DNA from: a bacterium
GTDB lineage: Bacteria > Cyanobacteriota > Vampirovibrionia > Gastranaerophilales > Gastranaerophilaceae
Direction of reading: 5' to 3'
Assembly (NCBI GenBank): GCA_017470815.1
Contig: JAFUXT010000003.1
Coordinates: 58,105-122,104 of the forward strand
DNA: 64,000 bases
A model generated the notes under the pieces. The model was not told the DNA's origin, searched no databases, and saw only the letters and a program-made list of their open reading frames with translations. A program made the translations under genes and the position numbers. This document shows, one piece after another, positions 52,598-60,818 of the stretch (the first letter of the stretch is position 1; each line of letters begins with the position of its first letter).

Positions 52598-53260
52598 TTA
52601 TCTGCCAATGGCTTTTATCAATTTCGATGCGGATTTATTGACATTAACCTCATTGACAATTATCAATTTATTTTCACCTAAAACAGGATTAAGTTTTGTC
52701 TTTACTTCATCAAGTTTTTGCGGATCTGCAAAAGCAAACATCATTGCAATTTCAGGAAGATATTTTTTAGTTTTTTCAATATTTTTGGGCAATGTATCCC
52801 AATTTATGCGCTTTGATGCCTCTCCGTTATCTTCAAGACTTCCAACAACTACAATTGCCGTATTATAGCCGTTTTTTTTCATTGTTAGCGAATAATTTAC
52901 CGCTTTTTTAATTGCTTCGCCGTATGATGTTTCACTGCTGCCATTTTGGGTATATTTTTTTATCGCATTAGAAATTGCAACCCCGTCTCCGGGACTTCCT
53001 TCATATATAAGATATGATGATTTATCTGTTTTTATTATTTTTATTGCATCTTCAGGGTCTAAAATTGCGCACAAAGATTTGATATATTTTATCTGTTTGG
53101 GCAACTTAGACTGATTTGTCGTAGAAGAATCAATGATGAAAGTAATTGCCGTTTTGTGAAATTCATCAATTTTGACATTGGACAACAACACAAAGGCTGC
53201 TTTTAATAAAATTGCCACCCCTAAAATTACAAGTCCGACAGTTACTAATCTTTTATCCAC
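52598..53260 (-). CDS. Membrane-anchored von Willebrand factor A domain protein
   Basis: A 220-residue protein with one N-terminal helix (VTVGLVILGVAILLKAAFVL) and a vWA domain: TAITFIIDSSTTNQSKLPKQ with a D44-x-S46-x-T48 metal-ion site, a G-x-x-T/S helix (GSSETSYGEAIKKAVNYSL) and the strand TAIVVVGSLEDNG equivalent to the D-G strand of vWA. Such domains bind partners by a metal ion. It stands 15 bases after the secreted protein gene and 10 bases before the polytopic gene. It is likely periplasmic. Confidence 0.7.
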   Translation of the reverse strand: MDKRLVTVGLVILGVAILLKAAFVLLSNVKIDEFHKTAITFIIDSSTTNQSKLPKQIKYIKSLCAILDPEDAIKIIKTDKSSYLIYEGSPGDGVAISNAIKKYTQNGSSETSYGEAIKKAVNYSLTMKKNGYNTAIVVVGSLEDNGEASKRINWDTLPKNIEKTKKYLPEIAMMFAFADPQKLDEVKTKLNPVLGENKLIIVNEVNVNKSASKLIKAIGR

Positions 53261-53275
53261 CTTTTAAAACCTCTT

Positions 53276-54322
53276 TTAATAACCAACTGTCGTGCTAAAC
53301 GGCTTTGTCAGGGTAATTTCCATTTCAGTAAATGACGGAATTTCGGCATCAACACCTCTTTCAGCCGCACCGCCTATCAATGCCCCGCCTGCGCCAACAC
53401 CTGCACCAATAGCGGTAGATACTCCGGTATGACCTGATAATGCACCGATTAATAGTCCGGACAATGCTCCGACAGCAGCACCGACCGCAATATTTGTTGC
53501 AACTCTTGAAAATTTACCCTCATTTGTTACTGTAAAATCAATTTTATCTGTTTCTATATTAAAAGTTTTTCCCTCCGGAGTGACAAGTTGATTAAAATCA
53601 ATAACAACTTTGCCGTTTCTTGAGCCGTATGATGCGTGACGGGCTTTTGTCAAAATGCCGTAAACAAGACTTCCCTGCGGTGCTATCACATAACCTTTAT
53701 AAGTTAAATCATTTGTTAAAACGGCAATTACTCTGTCACCCTCAACTGCAGTTGCCGTATTTATTGCATTTTGAAGATAGATATTTATTTTTGTTCCGCT
53801 TTCGACATTTGCGACATAACCTTTATATGTATTTGAATTTTGCTTTTTTACAGTAGTACTCGTTGAATTATAATTCGCTGAATATGCAGGTTCATTGTCA
53901 TTAAATACATAAGTATTTTGAGAGGAACCTGAAGCAGATATTGTTCTTTTGGCAATATCGTCAAATGTAGCAATTATATTAGAATTGTATGATTGCTCAC
54001 AATCAATCTCTGCCCTTTTTATTGCTTTCAAGATATATTTGTTTATTTTTTTATTATCATTTGATTGGTAATAGTAAAATGAATTATTACCGCTTTGCTG
54101 CAAAATTACAACGGCATAATCCCCTGAGTCCTTAGTTGAAACCGCATAATACGGATTTTTTTGATCAACAAGTTTAAAATTTTGGGAATAAAAAGCGTTC
54201 AGGACACTTGGCTGAATTGCTGCAGGAGTAACATTTTTGAGATAATATACTTCGCTAAACGCAAATGCTCCGTTAAAACATCCTATCAATAATGCTAAAA
54301 ACAATGCTATAAATTTTTTCAT
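53276..54322 (-). CDS. Secreted protein with glycine zipper and beta domain
   Basis: Signal peptide FIALFLALLIGCFNGAFA with cleavage before FS, a mixed N-domain (residues 22-160), then a beta domain GTKINIYLQNAINTATAVEG, KGYVIAPQGSLVYGILTKA and VVIDFNQLVTPEGKTFNI, and near the end a long glycine zipper (GAAVGALSGLLIGALSGHTG). It shares its beta domain with the secreted protein at 36602. The glycine zipper suggests a membrane insertion or oligomer channel segment. It is the first gene of the five-gene cluster and has a TATAAT-like box about 36 bases upstream. Confidence 0.68.
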   Translation of the reverse strand: MKKFIALFLALLIGCFNGAFAFSEVYYLKNVTPAAIQPSVLNAFYSQNFKLVDQKNPYYAVSTKDSGDYAVVILQQSGNNSFYYYQSNDNKKINKYILKAIKRAEIDCEQSYNSNIIATFDDIAKRTISASGSSQNTYVFNDNEPAYSANYNSTSTTVKKQNSNTYKGYVANVESGTKINIYLQNAINTATAVEGDRVIAVLTNDLTYKGYVIAPQGSLVYGILTKARHASYGSRNGKVVIDFNQLVTPEGKTFNIETDKIDFTVTNEGKFSRVATNIAVGAAVGALSGLLIGALSGHTGVSTAIGAGVGAGGALIGGAAERGVDAEIPSFTEMEITLTKPFSTTVGY

Positions 54323-54398
54323 ACCCTTATAATCCTATATTATCTTTAATCAGATTATACATTTAAAAGAGCAGAAAATAAAATAATTTTAACATTTA

Positions 54399-54995
54399 TT
54401 AATGTAGCAATTTTTCATCCAATACAATCTGTCCCTGTCTGAAAATTCGCACTTCATTATTCATAACACCTACAACAGTTGATTCTAAGCCCTGCGCAAC
54501 AAATCCGTAATCAGGAATAATAATATCCGCAAGTCCGGACATATTTTCTACTGCCTGTGCATAAGTTTTGGCTGACGGCTGATGAGAGAGATTTGCACTT
54601 GTAGTAGCAAGAACATGATTTGGAATAGCTTCACAGATTTGCCTGAAAATTTCGTTATCCGGTACTCTTATTCCAACCGTTTGCATGCCTGAAGTTATGT
54701 AATCAGGTGTTTTTTCACTTTTATCGGTAACTATTGTCAAAGCGCCCGGGAAATATTTTTTTATTAAAATCTGACCGATTTTCGGTATCGGTTTTACATA
54801 ATCGAACAAATTATAAACTTCATTTGACATTAAAATAAGCGGTTTTTGGGGTTCACGCTTTTTTATTTCATAGATTTTTTTTACGGCTTTTTCATTGTCA
54901 GGCAAACATCCCAAACCCCATACGGTATCTGTCACATAGGCAATAACCCCGCCATTTTCAAGACATTTTATTATATTTTCTTTATCCTTTAGCAT
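54399..54995 (-). CDS. tsaC: L-threonylcarbamoyladenylate synthase
   Basis: TsaC (Sua5/YrdC family) makes threonylcarbamoyl-AMP for t6A37 of ANN-decoding tRNAs. The 198-residue protein has TDTVWGLGC, IKKREPQKPLILM (K-x-R motif), FPGALTIVTD, and LATTSANLSHQPS. It lacks the C-terminal Sua5 domain, so it is the short TsaC form. tsaD/tsaB/tsaE are not in the window. Monocistronic. Confidence 0.93.
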   Translation of the reverse strand: MLKDKENIIKCLENGGVIAYVTDTVWGLGCLPDNEKAVKKIYEIKKREPQKPLILMSNEVYNLFDYVKPIPKIGQILIKKYFPGALTIVTDKSEKTPDYITSGMQTVGIRVPDNEIFRQICEAIPNHVLATTSANLSHQPSAKTYAQAVENMSGLADIIIPDYGFVAQGLESTVVGVMNNEVRIFRQGQIVLDEKLLH

Positions 54996-55067
54996 ATTTT
55001 TATATTAACATGAATAATAACAAAATAAATTTTTACTGTTTTTATATATTCACATAGGATAAATTTT

Positions 55068-55415
55068 ATGAATATAAAAAAAGTTGATAACAATACATCT
55101 TTTGGCATAAAAGTTGCACCACATTTTTCTCAAACGACGCAAAATTTCTATAACTATGGAAATGTACCAAACAAGCGTCATTTAATATGGAAATTTAATC
55201 AAAAAGTTGACCAATATTCAAAATTCGGACATGACGAGTACACAATTGACTATGAAAGAAAATTACAAAATGGTAATTGGGAACATTATTTAACCGCAAC
55301 AAAAGATGACGGTCAAAAAATAACTATCTTTCACCGCAGTACACTTGCAAAAATCATAGACAGATTTATGCAAATGAACAAGCACGAACTCGATACAAAA
55401 TTTCCTAAAAAATAG
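55068..55415 (+). CDS. Hypothetical protein with N-terminal TSFG motif
   Basis: A 115-residue basic protein starting MNIKKVDNNTSFGIKVAPHF. The N-terminal NTSFGxxVxxxP closely follows the pattern of the protein at 28232. The rest is beta/alpha with aromatic residues (GNWEHYLTATKDDGQKITIF) and a C-terminal basic helix. No membrane segment. The start lacks a strong site (GATAAATTTT). It overlaps no gene; the HD protein is convergent 3 bases downstream. Confidence 0.6.
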   Translation: MNIKKVDNNTSFGIKVAPHFSQTTQNFYNYGNVPNKRHLIWKFNQKVDQYSKFGHDEYTIDYERKLQNGNWEHYLTATKDDGQKITIFHRSTLAKIIDRFMQMNKHELDTKFPKK

Positions 55416-55418
55416 TTA

Positions 55419-56225
55419 TTACAGATAGCATTTTCTTTCTGCGCCTTCAACTCCTGCATAGAGTTCAACAAATTTCTTTGCAGGGCTGACATCAATTTTT
55501 GAAAGTAAAACTTCTTCAATTTGGAAAAAACCGACTTCAGAAGTCATTTCAATATCAATTTTAATCGGTTTTCTTTCTCCGTGATGAATACCTATCCATT
55601 TGATTGCATTAGCACTATATTTGTGGATGTCGCCGACTTTTGGGGCAGTATTTATTGCAAGAGGTATTCTTGCTCTGCCTTTTGTCATATCACAACCGTC
55701 AGCGATTAATATAATCCCTGCTTCTATGGAATGGATTTTATGTGATGACATGTGACCTATAATTGCCTCGGTTGTCATTGCTTTAATAATAACCCTTTTG
55801 TGCAAATCATTTGGGAACATGTGCATCAAAGTTCTTTCAATCAAAGGTTGTGCAAGCAAAGCAGACATTTTTTCATGCCCCTGTCTGCCGATTGCCATTC
55901 CCAAATCGTGCATCAGACCTGCCATAATAACAGCACACATGCTGTCTTCAAAAGTTCCGACTTCTTCTTCCTCTAAAGATGTTTTTATACCGAAGTCTCG
56001 TAAAATATTGAGCATTTTTATTGCATTACCGACAACCTGACGCATATGAACAGGACCGTGGTCATTATATCCTAATCTTCTTATGGAAACATTGTTTGAA
56101 TACTCCTGCATTTCCTGCAGTTCGGCATCATTAAATAAATAATTTACCAATTCAGTACAGACAGGATTATTTTTTAATCTGTTTAAAATTTTTGTTTCCG
56201 TTGAAATTTCTTTTACTGATTTCAT
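55419..56225 (-). CDS. HD-domain metal-dependent phosphohydrolase
   Basis: The 268-residue protein has the HD superfamily ligands: NDHGPVHMRQV (first His), AGLMHDLGM (the HD doublet), GHMSSHKIHSIE, and LIADGCDMTKGRARI (last Asp). It resembles the archaeal/bacterial stand-alone HD hydrolases that act on nucleotides or cyclic dinucleotides. No sensor domain is attached. Start ATG 56225 follows AAGGTGAGA. The substrate is not predictable. Confidence 0.82.
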   Translation of the reverse strand: MKSVKEISTETKILNRLKNNPVCTELVNYLFNDAELQEMQEYSNNVSIRRLGYNDHGPVHMRQVVGNAIKMLNILRDFGIKTSLEEEEVGTFEDSMCAVIMAGLMHDLGMAIGRQGHEKMSALLAQPLIERTLMHMFPNDLHKRVIIKAMTTEAIIGHMSSHKIHSIEAGIILIADGCDMTKGRARIPLAINTAPKVGDIHKYSANAIKWIGIHHGERKPIKIDIEMTSEVGFFQIEEVLLSKIDVSPAKKFVELYAGVEGAERKCYL

Positions 56226-56513
56226 TTCTCACCTTTTGATTGCCAATTATATTTCTATATTAATAATAAACCATTAATCAAAAAAAGTTAAGAGGGTAAG
56301 TACTATTTTATGCTTGGAGAAAACGCACTACAAATGTTATAATAGTATAAACCACTCATTTATCTGTTAAAAATTTACTTTGTTTTAACTTTGGACAATG
56401 AAAGTGAGGTTTTTATATAAATAGATAACGAAATATAATTAGCAAAAATTAAATAAACCCAAAACTGTAATTATTTATATAATTACTTATTAGACTTTAA
56501 AGTTTTCTATGGT

Positions 56514-56852
56514 TTACCTCGTTATGAACCATAAATAAAATAATAGGTATAAAATTGAACAAACTATACCTAGCCAAAACAAAATATTGTATGTGTATCT
56601 TATATTTTCATTTTTAAATGGGATATTTAAGAGAAATTTGTTGTGTGTAATTTTGTTTGCAAATATTTCTATTGGTAATATCAATAGAAATCCTAAAATT
56701 ATAAATGCCCATATACCACAATTTCTTTCAATATACATCCAAACATTACCTTGAATAGTGTAAGTTCCAATTAACGACAAAAGAAAAATACACAGTCCAG
56801 CATTCCCCATTAAAAAGAGTATATTGGCACATATATATTTTGTTAATTTCAT
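56514..56852 (-). CDS. Small three-helix membrane protein
   Basis: Of 112 residues, three strong hydrophobic helices are visible: ANILFLMGNAGLCIFLLSLI, WAFIILGFLLILPIEIFA, and ILFWLGIVCSILYLLFYLWF. The start (ATG at 56852) has no clear site. It is divergent from the toxin-like gene by 30 bases. It might be an immunity protein to that gene, but immunity genes normally lie downstream on the same strand, so this is only a guess. Confidence 0.5.
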   Translation of the reverse strand: MKLTKYICANILFLMGNAGLCIFLLSLIGTYTIQGNVWMYIERNCGIWAFIILGFLLILPIEIFANKITHNKFLLNIPFKNENIRYTYNILFWLGIVCSILYLLFYLWFITR

Positions 56853-56881
56853 AAGCACATCATAACAAAAAGGAGAAAAAA

Positions 56882-57745
56882 ATGAAACACGATTTAAATT
56901 ATTATAAACATCCGCAACAGAATTTCACAAAAGAAATGGTAAACGATACATTAAAATATCAAAAAAAATATGGGTTTGAAATTGGCGAAAACAATCTTGC
57001 TGTTGATAACGAATCAGATGCTTTTAGACATACTTATATGCAAGCATATTTATCCTTAAATTTCGGGAATAGCATTGCAAAGTTTTTGGGGAATCAGCAT
57101 GAAAAATCAGGACTTCAAACAAATGGTCAATATTCACAATCATCTAATATGGATTTATGGAATAATCAACAAGGTCGAGAAATTGCAAATGAAATTCGTA
57201 GAGAGTATCTAAACTTTAATAAACTTTCTGAACAGCAACAAAAAGATATAATTGCGGGAAAAGTTGTACAAAGAATGAGGGAAGGTAAATTAATTACAGG
57301 ACTTGAAGACCCGCGAGAATTTCAAGAACAAAAGCTTCAACTGCCTTTTACCCCAACAAGAGGAGTCGGTGGGGTGGATAATAATGGTAAACCGCTTGGT
57401 TTTGCGGCTGACATTGATATCAATCAACTTGCAAATATGTTAGGAATTCAATTACCTGAAGTTCAATCTAAACAGGATTCAGGCTTATTCGGTTACACAA
57501 ATCCACTAACAGGCAGTAACCACATATATACACGTGAGGAAGTCGGCTCAATGACAAGTGATGAATTTGCCAAACACGAAAAAGAAATTGATGCGCAAAC
57601 AAAGTATTTTAATGGTTCAATGCCAACAAATGGTGACCTGCAACGGGAGGCATTGACAAATGGCGGAGTTGTATATGTAAATTCATACACACGTTCAGAT
57701 GGTACAGAAGTAAGAGGTTATTATCGGAGCCGACCAAGATTTTAG
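56882..57745 (+). CDS. Putative toxin-like protein (DUF6973-like domain)
   Basis: In the 287-residue protein, residues 43-100 read DNESDAFRHTYMQAYLSLNF, then HEKSG, then SNMDLWNNQQGREIA. This is the DxxxDAxRHxxx...HE...MDxxNNxxGR pattern found in domains fused to polymorphic toxins and phospholipase-like effectors. The C-terminal part has IYTREEVGSMTSDEFAKHE and ends VNSYTRSDGTEVRGYYRSRP, styles seen in phage or secreted-toxin accessory proteins. No signal peptide. AAAGGAG precedes ATG. A strong terminator follows. Confidence 0.6.
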   Translation: MKHDLNYYKHPQQNFTKEMVNDTLKYQKKYGFEIGENNLAVDNESDAFRHTYMQAYLSLNFGNSIAKFLGNQHEKSGLQTNGQYSQSSNMDLWNNQQGREIANEIRREYLNFNKLSEQQQKDIIAGKVVQRMREGKLITGLEDPREFQEQKLQLPFTPTRGVGGVDNNGKPLGFAADIDINQLANMLGIQLPEVQSKQDSGLFGYTNPLTGSNHIYTREEVGSMTSDEFAKHEKEIDAQTKYFNGSMPTNGDLQREALTNGGVVYVNSYTRSDGTEVRGYYRSRPRF

Positions 57746-57749
57746 CGAA

Positions 57750-57785
57750 AAAAAATTCCTCTTTTTTTAAGAGGAATTTTTTTTG
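57750..57785. terminator. Bidirectional terminator
   Basis: AAAAAATTCCTC (57750-57761) pairs with GAGGAATTTTTT (57771-57782) around TTTTTTTAA, with T-runs on both strands. It lies between the toxin-like gene and convergent pgk. Confidence 0.85.
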
Positions 57786-57796
57786 CTTTATACAAA

Positions 57797-58993
57797 TTAC
57801 TTTTCATCCAAAGCAGCAACGCCCGGTAATACTTTACCTTCAATAAATTCTAATGAAGCACCGCCGCCTGTTGAAACATGAGTGAAATCTTCCGCTTTAA
57901 AGAATTTTTTAGCGGCAGATACACTGTCACCACCACCGATAACAGAAGTTGCACCGTTTTTGGTTGCTTCAACAACTGCAGCCAATACTGCTTTTGTACC
58001 TTCTGCAAATTTTGGATTTTCAAATGCGCCGACAGGACCGTTCATCAAAATAGTTTTTGAAGATTTGATTACATCTGCAAAAGCTTTTCTTGAGTCTTCA
58101 CCTGCATCAACACCTTCAAATCCGTCAGGAATTTCATTGATTTTAACAAATTTGTTTGTTCCGTTGCCTGAGAAATCATCTGCAACTAAAACATCTGTTG
58201 CCATTACAAGTTTAACACCTTTAGCCTGTGCTTTTGCTTCAATAGCTTTTGCCGTTTCAATTTGGTCGTCTTCGCAGATTGAGTTACCGATTTTACCGCC
58301 GTTTGCTTTAACAAATGTATAAGCCATACCACCGCCGATAATCATATTATCAACTTTGTCTAACAAGTTTTCCAATACACCGATTTTTGAAGAAACTTTA
58401 GCCCCGCCAACAATGGCTGTGAATGGTCTTGTAGGATTATCAAGAGCCTGTGATAAGCATCTGATTTCTTTTTCCATCAACAAGCCTGAAACTGCCGGTT
58501 TTACAACTTTAGCAAGTTTAGCGGTTGAAGTGTGGTTTCTGTGAGCGGCACCAAAAGCATCATTTACATAAAAATCACCTAATTTTGCAATTTCATTTGC
58601 AAATGTCATATCATCATCTTTTGCTTCTTCAGCCTTATAAAATCTGATATTTTCCAAAAGTGCAATCTGACCGTCCTGCAATTTTTCAACATAAGGACCT
58701 GCTTCTTCAACAGACGGGATAAATACGATTTCCTGACCAAAAACTTTGCTCATATATTTTGCAACAGGCTCAAGTGAAAATTCCATATTTCTTTCTCCCT
58801 TTGGTCTGCCCAAGTGAGCCATCAAAATAACTCTTGCACCTTTTTCAGTTAAAAAATTAACAGTAGGTACAATAGCCTGTATTCTTGTATCATCTGTTAC
58901 ATTTTTGTTTTCATCCAAAGGTACATTAACATCTACTCTGACTAATGCTCTTTTACCTTTAATGTCACCTAAATCTTTGATTGATTTTTTCAT
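57797..58993 (-). CDS. pgk: Phosphoglycerate kinase
   Basis: Pgk transfers phosphate between 1,3-bisphosphoglycerate and ADP in glycolysis. The 398-residue protein has RVDVNVPLDENKNVTDDTRI, AHLGRPKGE, GGAKVSSKIGVLENLLDKVD, and the nucleotide motif GGGDSVSAAKKF. Full-length and typical. AAGGAGAAA precedes ATG. Glycolytic neighbours are not present. Confidence 0.96.
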   Translation of the reverse strand: MKKSIKDLGDIKGKRALVRVDVNVPLDENKNVTDDTRIQAIVPTVNFLTEKGARVILMAHLGRPKGERNMEFSLEPVAKYMSKVFGQEIVFIPSVEEAGPYVEKLQDGQIALLENIRFYKAEEAKDDDMTFANEIAKLGDFYVNDAFGAAHRNHTSTAKLAKVVKPAVSGLLMEKEIRCLSQALDNPTRPFTAIVGGAKVSSKIGVLENLLDKVDNMIIGGGMAYTFVKANGGKIGNSICEDDQIETAKAIEAKAQAKGVKLVMATDVLVADDFSGNGTNKFVKINEIPDGFEGVDAGEDSRKAFADVIKSSKTILMNGPVGAFENPKFAEGTKAVLAAVVEATKNGATSVIGGGDSVSAAKKFFKAEDFTHVSTGGGASLEFIEGKVLPGVAALDEK

Positions 58994-59072
58994 AAGTTTT
59001 CTCCTTCTTAAAAACTACCGCATGACTATTTTACAAAAAACAAAAACTTAAAACAATTATTTTCAATAAAAC

Positions 59073-59100
59073 GACCTTACAATATGCTTGTAAGGTCATT
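59073..59100 (-). terminator. Terminator upstream of pgk
   Basis: GACCTTACAA (59073-59082) pairs with TTGTAAGGTC (59088-59097). On the minus strand it ends the transcript of the 141-residue gene before pgk; the base run after it is ATTTTATT-like on that strand, giving moderate T-richness. Confidence 0.6.
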
Positions 59101-59138
59101 TTACAATAATATACAGATTTTATCTGCTTTTTTTTAGG

Positions 59139-59564
59139 TTATATTTCAGAAATTTTATTTTGCCAATTTTTGTCATTATCAATAATATTTTTTACCGCTT
59201 TTCTTATATGCCCGATTAAATCTTCACCTTTTGCCTCATTTGGTAATATTGACTGACCTGATAAACTTTTCAAATCAAATGCTGCAGCAGGAAGTCCGTC
59301 TTGTCCAATTAATAATGAAACACCTCTTTTATAAACATTTACCTGCATTGAATTTTGGAATAAATCTTCTGCAGGCACAAATTCCAAATGGCAATTTTTC
59401 CTTTGTGCATATCTTGCGATTGAATCAATATTTTCATTTATTCTCTGCGCAAACTTGGGTTCAAGAGAATCAGCAACGGAAGTATATTCCTGTATTCTGT
59501 TTAATCTTCTCTTTTCAAGAGTTTTGTTTAACATTTTTTGCGGTAATAATCTTGCAATATTCAT
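59139..59564 (-). CDS. Hypothetical protein, 141 aa
   Basis: A soluble protein starting MNIARLLPQKMLNKTLEKRR. The N-half is helical and basic; the C-half is mixed (VNVYKRGVSLLIGQDGLPAA, IGHIRKAVKNIIDND). AAGGAC precedes ATG. It lies 14 bases after the 104-residue SFTS-motif gene, and together they form a two-gene operon. No family recognised. Confidence 0.6.
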   Translation of the reverse strand: MNIARLLPQKMLNKTLEKRRLNRIQEYTSVADSLEPKFAQRINENIDSIARYAQRKNCHLEFVPAEDLFQNSMQVNVYKRGVSLLIGQDGLPAAAFDLKSLSGQSILPNEAKGEDLIGHIRKAVKNIIDNDKNWQNKISEI

Positions 59565-59578
59565 ATATATAGTCCTTT

Positions 59579-59893
59579 CTATTTTTGTTTTCCGTATTGT
59601 TTATATTCATTGAATTTGAGAGCCTGTTTTATATATGCATCTATTTTTTCTTCAGGAAGATTATGTTCTTCAAATTTTTGATAAACCTTAAAACCTTTTT
59701 GTCTTAAATTCTGTTCAAATTTGCTGTCTTGTTCTTCAGGAATTGAAACTCTTACACATCCTTTATTGCCGTTTGGATATAAATGATTTTCATATTGAGA
59801 AGCCAAATCTTTAAGTGCCTGACGCTTTGCAACAGAAACTTTTCGTTCTATTAAAGGTATTCTATATGTTGAAGTAAATGAAATTTGTGTCAT
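59579..59893 (-). CDS. Small protein with N-terminal ISFTS motif
   Basis: Start set at 59893 after AAGGAG; a longer frame upstream has no site. The 104-residue protein begins MTQISFTSTYRIPLIERKVS, nearly the same opening as the protein at 3774 (MTEISFTSKIVP). The rest is helical and charged (VAKRQALKDLASQYENHLY, FEQNLRQKGFKVYQKFEEHN). No family recognised. Confidence 0.62.
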   Translation of the reverse strand: MTQISFTSTYRIPLIERKVSVAKRQALKDLASQYENHLYPNGNKGCVRVSIPEEQDSKFEQNLRQKGFKVYQKFEEHNLPEEKIDAYIKQALKFNEYKQYGKQK

Positions 59894-59997
59894 GATTTTA
59901 TACTCCTTTTTGGAATATAAAATCCGTAAAAAATATTTTTTGCTAATTTTATGCGAAAGTTTCAAATATTATTGCTTAAAATAAATAAGTTCGTAAA

Positions 59998-60345
59998 TTA
60001 TTCCTTTATAAACTTCTCTCCCCAATCGCACATAGCATAGAGAATCGGAATAAAGGATTTCCCTTTATCGGACAGACTGTATTTAACTCTTGGCGGTATT
60101 TCTTTATAATCTTTTTTTATTATCAAACTATCTTTTTCAAGTTCTTTTAAAGTGTTGCTTAAAGTCTTATGCGAAATTATATTTAAGTATCTTTGAAGTT
60201 CATTGAACCTGATAATTTTGTGCCTGTATATTGCATATAAAACGGTTAATTTATATTTCCCGTTTATTTTAGACATAGTATAGTTAAATCCGGTTTTATC
60301 AAAACTTTCAACACTTTTCAAGCAATCTTTTTCTTTTGTTCCCAT
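59998..60345 (-). CDS. HxlR-family winged-helix regulator
   Basis: The 115-residue protein has the HxlR pattern: KINGKYKLTVLYAIYRHKII, then RFNELQRYLNIISHKTLSNT (recognition helix), LKELEKDSLIIKKDYKEIPP and VKYSLSDKGKSFIPILYAMC. C8 and a C-terminal Cys (DWGEKF preceded by MC) could sense redox or electrophiles, as known for YodB/HypR. It is divergent from the NTF2-like/flavodoxin pair, with an inverted repeat between. It likely represses them. Confidence 0.88.
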   Translation of the reverse strand: MGTKEKDCLKSVESFDKTGFNYTMSKINGKYKLTVLYAIYRHKIIRFNELQRYLNIISHKTLSNTLKELEKDSLIIKKDYKEIPPRVKYSLSDKGKSFIPILYAMCDWGEKFIKE

Positions 60346-60357
60346 GGCAGTTACCTT

Positions 60358-60391
60358 TATTACCGTACTTGTTAAATTGATACTGATAATA
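60358..60391. promoter_or_regulatory. Candidate HxlR operator
   Basis: TATTACCGTACTTG (60358-60371) and TGATACTGATAATA (60378-60391) form an imperfect inverted repeat around six bases, between the divergent regulator and the NTF2-like gene. It lies about where the plus-strand promoter must be. Confidence 0.5.
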
Positions 60392-60425
60392 TATCATAAT
60401 AATGTTGAAAAGAAAGAGGTATAAA

Positions 60426-60803
60426 GTGAGAGATGATATTAAAGAATATAATGCAGTGGAAAATGTTGCAAAGAAATTTTGTGAAGCCGTAAAAGCGGGA
60501 AAAAGCGAAATAGTAAAGCCGTATTTTTATGAAAAAGCGTGTTTTTTCGGACAACTGAACGAGCAAACTTATCAATCGGGTTCAATAGAAGAATTTTATA
60601 AAACTATTGATACCTTCGGTGCTTGCGGGGATGATTATATTTCAAGAATTGATGTTTTGATGTTAGAAAAAACAATTGCGGTAGTTCAGGTTATTGAGGA
60701 CAACTGGCATGGATATAAATTTACAGACATTTTAAACCTTAATAAAATTAACGGCGAATGGAAAATCGTCGCAAAAGTCTATGATACATTGTCTAAAGCA
60801 TAA
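60426..60803 (+). CDS. NTF2-like (lumazine-binding-like) protein
   Basis: I prefer the GTG start at 60426 since AGAGGT lies 6 bases upstream; an ATG 24 bases earlier has no site. The 125-residue protein has an alpha+beta barrel pattern like SnoaL/NTF2: NVAKKFCEAVKAGKSEIVKP, then YFYEKACFFGQ, YISRIDVLMLEKTIAVVQVI and a final INGEWKIVAKVYD. Such proteins often accompany oxidoreductases. It forms an operon with the flavodoxin-fold gene 15 bases downstream. Confidence 0.72.
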   Translation: MRDDIKEYNAVENVAKKFCEAVKAGKSEIVKPYFYEKACFFGQLNEQTYQSGSIEEFYKTIDTFGACGDDYISRIDVLMLEKTIAVVQVIEDNWHGYKFTDILNLNKINGEWKIVAKVYDTLSKA

Positions 60804-60818
60804 TTAAAGGAGTAATAA

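Noticed and set aside
57882..58322. 146-codon frame opposite pgk
   Set aside because: Ala/Ser/Pro-rich reverse shadow of a well conserved gene, with no ribosome binding site.
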